A program made the position numbers and the translations under genes. From contig NC_089445.1 of NCBI RefSeq assembly GCF_026210795.1, positions 310,001-374,000 on the forward strand: a DNA stretch of 64,000 nt. Direction: 5' to 3'. Shown one piece after another: positions 55,254 to 64,000 of the stretch. A model generated the notes under the pieces. The model saw only the letters and a program-made list of their open reading frames with translations, had not been told where the DNA came from and made no database searches. Position 1 is the first letter of the stretch; the number at the start of each line of letters is the position of its first letter. This stretch comes from Rhizophagus irregularis. Its lineage: Eukaryota > Glomeromycota > Glomeromycetes > Glomerales > Glomeraceae.

Positions 55254-56650
55254 GAGCATTTTTTTCTTTCAAATGTGTTGCGTCAACATGCGTAAAATTG
55301 TTCGAGATGATACAACCAAATGATATCACAAAAGAAAATGGAATAATCAATTAAATTAATTAAAAAAACTAAACCAAAAGAAGTGTTATTACTCTATTAT
55401 ATTTTTATAAAACGTAATACGTAAATGTGCATCGTAATTGAAATTAACAAAGAACGATTACTTAAATCATATCTGTAAAAAACTTATTGGTGAAATGCAT
55501 GATTCCTATGAGAGAAAAAAAAAAAATCTTTTTTTAAATAATAGAATTTAAACAATTTTATTTTTATAATCAAAGTCAATATAAAAAGTGATTCGGTTTT
55601 ATAAAAGATCAAATATGTAATAATATAGCGCAAATGTAGATAAAATTGGAAATCTATCAATGATCATTCCAAAAAGGGACACAGAGAAACATCTGTCACG
55701 TGAGAAATAAATCTATAATATCATTTTAAATTTCTTATCATTTATTATTAATCAACTTTAAATATATACCAAAATTTAAAACATATGCCGAAATTATTGA
55801 ATACAGATTTAAGGAAATAACTCAACCTCTTGCTTGCTTTAAATTTGTTTATTAATAATATGTAATTCTAGAAAAAAATGATTTTTCAACATTTATTTTT
55901 CATAAAAAAAATGCGTTTTGTCAGCTATAAAATGATTACATAGTATATTATTAAATTTAACATTACAAAAAGTACTAAATTTGATAATAGATTATATAAA
56001 TTAGCTGATTATAAATTTCCTCATTTGAAATTCATTAAATTCAAATTTCGTCAGTTTCTGCCGAAAGCCGATAACCATTTGGCGAACGAGCTTTTCGGTA
56101 CCCTTAAAAAATAATGAATAATATTACAAATTCGTTAGATTGTTGCGTCACTAAGCATAAAACAATCAAAGTTTGTGCGTTAATTATACTTCATTACTCT
56201 ACCAAAGCCGATAATAAATTTAATTCGGTAAAGATCTTTTGCCAAGGTAAATGATATTTACATAGAAAGTTAGTTAGCGTATGTGCATTTTAACAGAAGC
56301 GAATGGAAAAAAATATTCACGAAAATTGGATCAAGGCATTACACTCATCAATCCATCACAATCTAATTTTAGAAATATGAATCAATATTTTTAAGTATGT
56401 GACAATAAAATGCATGACTTCATTATGTGAAAAAATTTTCACGATCTTAGAATCAAACAATGAAACGGTTGTAAAAAAAAAGAGTCTAGTCTAAATTAAG
56501 ATAAACAAAGCTAAATTTTGATTGGCTGCTGTAAGAACATCAGCATTAGGATCTGCAAAACACGGGTGACGAAGGATCAACTTGATTAATCGCGGCTTAT
56601 AACTTATTCAATTCGCAGTATGCGGATTTGTGCCACAGAATGCATTTATG

Positions 56651-57463
56651 TTATATTTTAATTTGGTCTATTTAAGTTTGTTTATCAAAAATTTTGGGAA
56701 ATGAATACAAAGTGGGTACTATTTCCCTTTCAAGTTCTTTAGGCTATTTTATTTGATTTAAACCAATTTAAATTCCTTGTATTACGGCAACGAAATATGC
56801 CTTCATCATACCTAAGGTACTTATTATTTAATTCGTTAAACCTAAGATAAAAATAATTTTTTATGCCATCTTGGATTATATTACTAACTTTATATTTAGC
56901 CATTTAGTAATCATGAAAATTGTTGAATCCGGGTATCTAGAAACTCTCGTGGATTTTGCTTTATACTCGGTAAAATAACAAATTTTACATGGTTAATGCC
57001 TAATTATCTTTTTGAGATAATTTATATGAATTTTGCAAAAAAAATTCATATTCTTTTAAATATTAATAAAATTTTTATCAGTTTCAGAGATACAAATATA
57101 CTTTTTATAACAGAGAAATTTTTCTTAGCTAATTTATAATCTGTGATATAGATTATATTAGTAATAATAACAAGTGAAAAAATATTTTTGAATTTATATT
57201 AATGAATTCATAACCTTCAATATAATGAATTTTATTACTGCAATAAAATATAATTATAAATTATAAATTTTTTTTACAATGATTCATGTTTAGCTTAAAT
57301 TTCGATTTATTTTTTATATTTTAATCATAAATTTGATATAATACATAATAAAATCATAAAGTATTAAAAAAGACGGAAGTGGGAGAGTAAAAAATAAAAA
57401 TACATAATGTAACTTAAAAGTATACTTTGTACATATATTACTAGTAATTTTAGTTAATAATTA
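56651..57463. other. AT-rich intergenic region downstream of HMG4
   Basis: No gene seen. Contains TTTAGTAATCATGAAAATTG, shared with about 52706. Confidence 0.35.
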
Positions 57464-57850
57464 TTAATCCTTATAGTATTTGTCATAATCGAAGAATTCT
57501 TCGGAACTCAAATCGCTCGCTACTGGATGTGAGCTTAGATCCGAAAAAATCATTACTAACGATTTATTGTTACCCGGCTCGTCGATATTGGAAGCCTGTA
57601 CAACAGTTAGATCCGGGTTTTGCTTTAAAACCCGATCATCGTTTGCGAACTTTTTATACTGATTCTTTTCAGTATCAGTAAGTGCATTCCATTTTTCTGA
57701 TGCTACCTTCATCCTTTTTTGAGGAGAGTGGTTTGGATAATCATTTTTCAAATAGTTTTTTATAAACTTGAAATAAAACGAAAATCCATTTGGCGCTCTC
57801 AAAGAACGCGAAACATGATTTCTCCTTGAGCGATTTGAGTTTGTTTTCAT
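57464..57850 (-). CDS. HMG-box protein (HMG4)
   Basis: A 128-residue intact protein with the most canonical HMG box in the window: basic leader MKTNSNRSRRNHVSRSLR, then APNGFSFYFKFIKNYLKNDY, PNHSPQKRMKVASEKWNALT and DTEKNQYKKFAN (box at about residues 19-78). The core W and the EK..YK..A helix match sequence-specific HMG boxes of SOX/MATA type. The tail has KSLVMIFSDL (compare CIIFDD in HMG1-3) and an acidic/aromatic end EEFFDYDKYYKD. It is a single exon, with its ATG about 43 bp after the TATA box. It is probably a transcription factor of the MATA-HMG family and an older paralogue of HMG1-3. Confidence 0.88.
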   Translation of the reverse strand: MKTNSNRSRRNHVSRSLRAPNGFSFYFKFIKNYLKNDYPNHSPQKRMKVASEKWNALTDTEKNQYKKFANDDRVLKQNPDLTVVQASNIDEPGNNKSLVMIFSDLSSHPVASDLSSEEFFDYDKYYKD

Positions 57851-57889
57851 GAGGCCTGCAGAAAAAGAATTGAGCCAAAATCCTTACTC

Positions 57890-57896
57890 TTTTATA
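57890..57896 (-). promoter_or_regulatory. TATA box of HMG4
   Basis: TATAAAAGAG and, further down, GGCTCAATTC on the minus strand before the ATG at 57850. Same two elements as HMG1-3 with about 10 bp more between them. Confidence 0.6.
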
Positions 57897-57899
57897 GTT

Positions 57900-60820
57900 A
57901 TTTTTTCATTATAAATAAACAAATTCATTAATACGTTGCGTCAGTAAGTATAAAAAAATCACTCTTATAAAAGAATATAGATTATTAAAGAAATTAAAAT
58001 TATTAAAAAAAGCTATCATCAAAGTCCACAATAGGCAGAAACAGCATCAAAGATGCATTCATGATTTAAATAACAAGGACATATGGAAAAAAATAATAAA
58101 TTTGCCAAATGAGAATAATAGTATGATTATTTATTTTTATTTGGTGACAATTCGTTTTTAAAGAAATATTATTTTTTGATTAATCTTTCTTTTTACATTC
58201 CGATTATATTAAAAGATATAAACTATATTTGTAAAAATATTAACAATAAAATGTATGACATATTATACAAAAAAAATTCTTTCTTTTTTTTTTTTAAAAG
58301 GAATATAGAATAAAATAAGTCTTATATTTTAACGTGTTGAAAGAAATTTCTAAAATAAGCAACACACATATCTGATTTCGATTGGCTAATAATATGTAGT
58401 GTAATAATTTACAAGTTATAACATCAAATTTAAGTCATAGCATTTTTATTTAATGAAGTTTATGAGGCTAAAGGTGTTAAAAACCGTGAAATCCGATTAT
58501 CACAGGAAAGGAAAGTTATTTCTTACTAAATATTTACAGAGTATATTCTTTTCCTTCCATTTAAGGAATAGATCTCGACGATGATCAAATTGTTCCAATT
58601 ATTCGATTTATGTTTTTCTTACCACTAAAATCCCGAAACCAGAGACCGTGCTACCAAATATATGTTCGTGAAAGCCATCACACTACCTTTGTGTAACACG
58701 GAAATATCATTGAGTCGCTTTACTACAGGAGCGAAAATCCTATCCTAAATAACCTTGATCAAATCCTTCTATTTTTTTAAGGGTTATTGCTGACACCTGA
58801 CAGGCAGCTTTATTATTATTATGCAAACTTGGATGTTATATTTAAACAAAGTGATCCGTGGGTACATACGTACCTTGGCCCGACAAAATGTGGAATTTCT
58901 AGTTATCATATGGAATTTGATAAAGCACCTTAAGATTGTCAATACCTATTAGTTATCATCTATTATATTTAATCTATTATTTTTTTCTGCTAAACATCAA
59001 ATTGCAATGTATAAAAATACTGTATAATAATATTTCATAAATAAAGTATGATTCGAAAATTTTCCTTGAATAAACTTATGATACTTTATATAAATTAAAA
59101 TATTTTATTAAATGTAGTATTGCATCAAAAATTTACAAATTTTTATAGATAGTATTATAATTATAAATAAGCACCTACCACTTTGGTGGAACATACGAAG
59201 TGTGGTGCAACAAGCAAGCATTGAAGAGCTGAAGGCACTAGTTATGTGCCGGAAGAGTAACGGGTCGTAAAATTAAAATTCAACAAATCTAAACGGATGT
59301 CTCTACCTATTAGGATTAGTAAATATTTTGCCCTCCCAATATACAAAATGGGAATTTGGAGGATTACTAAAGCTCTCTTGTAAGAAAGGATTTCGAAAGT
59401 ATTCATTATTTTGACAGCAAAAATATAATTATTGTAGGTAGGTAGCACCATCTTCCCGTTTCGGCGTTTCGTGGTGATCAATCTGTTGTTATAGTAATGC
59501 CTAGAAATATCATTAACGGTGTGAGATTGGACTGATTGCATTGCAATGTCTAAGCTCAATTAAAATATTTATAAATTATAAAGCATTTACCTTTACAACT
59601 CTTTCTGTAGCAAAAGACTTCGTTAAACATAAAAGTATGAATAAATTTTATGAAAATTTGATGTAATATTTCGAGCGAAACTCATTATGTTATGAATAAT
59701 CTTATGTGTTTGATAGTTCTTCGAACAATAATATGTAACATTTCTAACTTACCATTAGTTACAAGTGGATGTCCATATTGTCTTAAACTGGCGGTTTATG
59801 AACGTATATAATATAATGTTCAACTTGTGGAAAGTTATGTGATTTGATAATTATATATATACTTTTTTTTAAAAAGATAAAATGGGATGATATCGATGGT
59901 AATTTATTTATAATTTGTTTTTATTTTATTTTTTTAAAAAAAAAATCAATTCTATTTAAATTTTAGTTTGCAACAGAAGGGATCGTGTCCATTCCAATTA
60001 CAACTAAGAGAGGTGGTAATAAATAATATCTTTTTTTTGGTCTGATAACTTCAATTTTTAACAAAAGAAAATTATAAAATGAGAATACTATTGTACTTGT
60101 AAAGAATATTAATTTATAAGCATAGTAACGGTCAAAATCTTTATTAAATTTATTTTATTAAGAATAGAATGCACTCTTTCTATCACTCGACCAAAAAATT
60201 CTTAAGAAAAAGTAGCTTTACACATACAGACACACTAGGATGAGTTTGATAATAGTTTTTTGTTGAAGACGGATATGTTTCAAAAGTTTTTAAGAAAATG
60301 GAAAATGACTTCAAACAAAGGAACAAAACATTTTACAAAACAAAATGATAAAATAGAGAGCCAATTATCAAAAGAAGTAGGATCAAAACAAAGCTCCGTA
60401 AGCTATAAAAGGATCAGTTGTATGTACTGGGTCTACAGTTGGATAGTCATGTAAAGGCCATACATGGGAAATGACAACACAACCTGCCTTTGGAGGATAT
60501 ATAGGCAATATAATATAATGGGTACCAAATCCATAATAACGCTGCAGATCATATCAAATATTAACGTATCAGTCGTATCCTTATGAACATTTTTTTAGTA
60601 TTCTATCTTTATTGTCCTTATGAATGAAAGCAAAGTAAGGAAGGACTGATAAAACAAAGGAGTAAGGTCTCATTAACCACATAGTTCCTTTTTTGCTAAA
60701 ATAATAACCAAGATGATATAATTTTATTCTTATTTTTATTTGTATAAAATTGTTCATTTTATGTCATTTTCTTTTATTTATGAAATACCTCTCCATTTTT
60801 TGGTAATTAATTCCTAAATA
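57900..60820. other. Long stretch without a supported gene
   Basis: Mostly AT-rich. A minus-strand frame at 59242-59559 (HTVNDISRHYYNNRLITTKR..) with a possible upstream intron (GTAAATG..CTTAG, near 59546-59592) might be an exon of an unknown gene, but no family is recognised and support is weak. A plus-strand frame at 60260-60454 (FLRKWKMTSNKGTKHFTKQN..) is equally unsupported. Confidence 0.3.
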
Positions 60821-60827
60821 TCAGTCA

Positions 60828-61557
60828 GAGAGAACATCAAGAATAATCAGATCACCACTATAGTCTTCAAATAATATTTTCTCACCATCTTGATGCAAGA
60901 AGATGGTCAAATTCTTTTCCAATCTTATAATGATTAGTAATCTCAGAGCAAATATTACAGCACTGAAAGAAAATTTAAGGTATTATCTATCAGCATTAAA
61001 TGTTTGAGAGTTTGAAAGGCAATTCCAAGCCACCATATATATCATGATCTAGATGTGAGGTCAATTGTTTTAAGGTGGAACGATTATGTACCTTTCTCAT
61101 GTTATATATCTTTTCATTGGGATTTTTTCTATGTATATATGGAATCAGAACCGGAAGCACATAGTGGCCATGGAGAGTACTTGACGCAGGGTTGAAAGGA
61201 TTAATTAGGATGTTTTGTTTACCATGCCAGCCTTCACCATGTTTTTTTTTTTGGTTCAATAGTACTTTGTTTCTTTTTTTTTTTTAGATTATTAAATTGC
61301 ATAGAAGTTTTTGAGTCTGACATAATAAAGATGTTTAAAGAGAAAGTCTTGCTTTCTGGTAAGTCAGCAATGTTACTGCACCAGAATAAAAATTTGGAAA
61401 TTTTAGTTATGTTACTAAATTTGAAATATTTTGCCAACAAACGAAAAATACCTTTCCTAGTACTTTCTTTCTTGTATAAAAGAAATTTTTTATAAGGCAT
61501 TAATTTGAACAGTGGTATAAAAATAACTATCAGAAATGTGTGTGAGAACGGGTACAT
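60828..61557 (-). pseudogene. Broken coding-like sequence of unknown family
   Basis: On the minus strand three successive frames look protein-like. They are FRLLAKYFKFSNITKISKFL, with FWCSNIADLPESKTFSLNIF (61234-61557); GKQNILINPFNPASSTLHGH, with YVLPVLIPYIHRKNPNEKIY (60996-61259); and DGEKILFEDYSGDLIILDVL, ending SD (about 60828-60960). Frame changes fall near T/A runs. The pattern suggests a decayed gene or transposon fragment. I do not recognise the family. Confidence 0.35.
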
Positions 61558-61559
61558 AA

Positions 61560-62938
61560 AAAAAAGTAATAAAAAATAAGAAAGTTCACTCTAGGCAACT
61601 AAAAATGTGCGAACTATTCTTTTAATATTGTGGTCTAATATAAAGAGTGATTATTTATTATCCCGATATGCAAATATATGAATCTTGACCCGTCACGGCG
61701 TCACGTACATGAAACACCTGCATGCACGTTGTCGATCCTATTCATGGTTTATCGTAAAATATCGTGCATGCAGTCTTTTTTTTTTAAAAAACAAGATTTT
61801 TCAGTTTTTTTGGATTTTCCACATGATGAAAAAAAAATCCTCTCAGCACCAGGATTTTACTAGGGAGAATGGAAAATTTCTAATAACAGCAATACAGGTA
61901 TTTATTGCGGTTTCGAATTAGTGTAATGGGTAAATTTTTTTAATAAATAAAAATCCGCTGCGGAATTATTATGAAAAGTGATCATGTGGACAGATCCAAT
62001 TTAACAATCAAATTAACAAAGTAAATTTTTTTTTCAATTAGAAAAAAATAAAAATAAAAAAATTAATTTTTTATTAAATAAAAATAGAACTGATAAATAA
62101 TAGTTATTGGTTGGGGGGGTAAAATATCGGTCACCCCGAAGGGGTGACACGATATTTTATCCACCATAACCAATAACTAGATTATTGCGTCAGTCACGCA
62201 AGATCATGCTATTATTATAGTAAGAGTATATAAAAAGTATAATTAAACTGCAAATATATTTGATATTTAGCCAATAAAAGAAAAATATCAATTATTTAGC
62301 CATCAACAAAAAATATCAGTCCGTCAAAATCTGCATGATCCTATTAGACTGACCAATAACCATTCTATATAATGTTGATACATAATTATGATTACAATTA
62401 ATAAACCAAAAAATAATTAAATTTTCTTTTTTTTAACGAAAAGTACGAAAGTAATATGATTTTTCAATATTAATAAATACAACTGACATTACTACACTTT
62501 TGAAGATATATTTTCAATTTTCATTTAATCTACAAAAGATTATTTCATAATAATAACAAGTTTTAACTAAAGTCATAATTAACATATAGGGTATCTAAAC
62601 TAGAGTTTCATGTAGATAGTAAAACTGAAAATAGTAAATTTGTCGATCATTTATGATCACGTGATAACATAAATCTCAAGTAATATTATCTGTTATTTAC
62701 AAAATTATTGTTGAGTATAATAGAAGATTTTGCAAAATAAAATGGATTTTAGTTTATCTCAAATTAAGCAATAATTTGAGCTTTACAGAAATTTTCTGGT
62801 GCATAAAACTAAAATTTTAAAAATTTATTAAGAAGTTTATATATTAATTTATATATAAATAAAAATTATTGATAATTTGTTAAGTATCATAGTAGAATTT
62901 GCAAAATAAAATGGATTTTAGTTTGCATAAAATTTAAC
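61560..62938. other. Intergenic region downstream of the P450 gene
   Basis: No gene supported. A strong hairpin at 62098-62184 is listed separately. AATGGATTTTAGTTT with preceding TTGCAAAATAAA occurs twice (about 62732-62755 and 62889-62922), a short direct repeat. Confidence 0.35.
62098..62184. repeat. Near-perfect hairpin (about 39-bp arms)
   Basis: The left arm has AATAGTTATTGGTTGGGGGG and TAAAATATCGGTCACCCC; after a GAA loop, the right arm is GGGGTGACACGATATTTTAT, then CCACCATAACCAATAACT. A few mismatches and a small bulge interrupt the pairing. No flanking duplication was found. It may be the core of a MITE or a folded transcript element. Confidence 0.65.
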
Positions 62939-63936
62939 TTAAACCCTCTTTTCAAAAATCACACCAGCAGTACTTGTTTCAACTGGTAATGCCGTAAAAC
63001 CCGTTCCTCTGCTTTCTTCAATTTTACTACTTACTGTACGAAAATTATATTTTAAGATAACGTTATGCATAAAAAATTTAATATTATTTACAGCAAGTTG
63101 TCTTCCAGGGCATCTAAATAATTTAATAATAACTGAGTTGTTGACTTACTGTACTACAATACATATATACATAAATATACTCACGCGTGTTTACCATTTC
63201 CAAATGTCAAAAAATTTTTAGTGACTTTTGATGCTATATTTATATCTAAATGTCTGAATGGTTCAAATGATTTTGGTTCATCTCGATAAACATCATCAAT
63301 ATAAATACTAGTTATACAATTTTTTGGTATTTGCAATCCATTAGAGAACGTATAATCTTTCTTTACGAGATGGTCAATTCCCGCAACATTTACACTTAAT
63401 CTTAATGTTTCTCTAATAAAACTATCTAATTTTTTCATATCACTAAGAGCTTCAAATGGAATTATACCATTTACATTCGTTTCTTTATGAACTTTTAATT
63501 GTTCTTCATATAATTCTTGCATGTACTCGGGTCTTGATGCTAAACTTAAAATAACATTTGTAATGGCTATTGCCGTTGTATGAATTGATGCAAAAATGAT
63601 TAGATATATTCTGTCTAAAAGATACGGACAACTAATATTATTAGGATCATGTTCTTCCATTAGATCTTGAAGATGATCATCAGGACGTTTCCAAGAGTCA
63701 CCATATTTTTCTTTCTCTTGTAAACGTTTACGTACTTGCTTTTCTATATGTTTAAGGAGTGGTTTTCGATGTTTATCTGCTGGATTATATAATCCTAATC
63801 TTATCTGAATACGATTAACATATTCTTGAAGTCCTGGATAAATTATATCAAGAAATGGTGGAATAGTTAAAAATATCATGCTATCTATTATAAAGTTTGC
63901 AAATGAATTTAAAACTTCTTCATGTTGTGATTCCTC
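62939..63936 (-). CDS. Cytochrome P450, 3' part (5' end outside the window)
   Basis: Two exons are visible: 63185-63936 and 62939-63113, joined over a 71-nt intron (63114-63184, GTGAGT..TTTAG). Splicing restores the haem-binding signature FGNGKHACPGRQLA (F-x2-G-x3-C-x-G), with the Cys haem ligand coded just after the junction. Also visible are the I-helix region LIIFASIHTTAIAITNVIL (its usual A-G-x-x-T appears as A-S-x-x-T), the K-helix FIRETLRLS (E-x-x-R) and FEPFRHLD (PERF-like). The exon at 63936 follows TTTTTATAG, and the N-terminus with the membrane anchor lies beyond the right edge. P450s are haem monooxygenases, usually at the ER membrane. The substrate cannot be told; the sequence style recalls fungal terpene/sterol-type P450s. 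Confidence 0.92.
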
Positions 63937-64000
63937 CTATAAAAAGAAGTAATTTTCTTTTAAAACTTTTTTTCTTTCAAAATTAACTAGTATCATAAAA

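Larger units (their letters stand above)
53935..56650. repeat. HMG segmental duplication, copy 3 (diverged)
   Basis: It follows copies 1 and 2 in order: ATATTACGTGTTATGTACAA (53948), the HMG3 gene, its TATA element, ACAAAAGAAAATGGAATAAT (about 55328), AGTTTGTGCGTTAATTATAC (56168), TCAAGGCATTACACTCATCA (56330), and TGTGCCACAGAATGCATTTA at the end. Identity is clearly lower than between copies 1 and 2. Confidence 0.7.

Noticed and set aside
59770-59815. Plus-strand GCPYCLKLAVYER, which recalls a CPYC redox motif
   Set aside because: It is a single short match with no open frame or domain around it; chance is more likely.

Overview
The window is an AT-rich, intron-bearing eukaryotic sequence that most resembles an arbuscular mycorrhizal fungus of the Rhizophagus type (Glomeromycotina). 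This is an inference from content: a local expansion of Sel1-like repeat (SLR) proteins, four HMG-box genes of the expanded MATA-HMG kind, a fungal cytochrome P450, short GT..AG introns, decayed lineage-specific genes and many small transposable elements. No database search was possible.

Layout. 0.9-2.8 kb: degenerate repeats of about 230 bp, with Sel1-coding remnants and a scrambled fragment of a 6-phosphogluconate dehydrogenase gene. 4.3-10.9 kb: three SLR genes on the minus strand, the middle one a pseudogene. 11-17.4 kb: nested small elements (12.5-13.1 kb), a broken gene with a PD-(D/E)XK-like motif (13.9-15.1 kb) and a transposase-tail fragment (15.2-15.5 kb). 17.5-32 kb: six SLR copies on the plus strand. 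Four look intact, one has its first eight codons cut off by a 2.65 kb TA-flanked element, and one is a fragment. 32-37 kb: mostly non-coding, with short inverted-repeat elements, one carrying perfect 70-bp arms. 37-57.9 kb: an HMG-box region in which a block is present in three diverged copies (about 37.1-40.8, 40.8-46.2 and 53.9-56.7 kb), plus a fourth HMG gene; between copies 2 and 3 lie decayed or frame-broken genes. 60.8-61.6 kb: broken coding-like sequence. 62.9-64 kb: the 3' part of a cytochrome P450 gene running off the right edge.

How the parts relate. The SLR copies share a protein plan (Asn-rich leader, helical domain, one degenerate and about six clear Sel1 repeats), a 5' element some 60-120 bp before the ATG, and in the plus-strand copies a 3' element with AATAAA. 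They therefore duplicated as whole transcription units. The HMG genes share a TATA box, a GGCTCAATT-like element, a CIIFDD-like motif and an acidic/aromatic C-terminus. Comparing the HMG blocks reveals ancestral empty sites for three elements, which gives direct evidence of insertion and target duplication.

The items I rate most unusual are the element splitting the SLR gene at 24.85-28.8 kb, the array of about 13 units with splice-like borders inside it, and the shared regulatory and C-terminal signatures of the HMG cluster.
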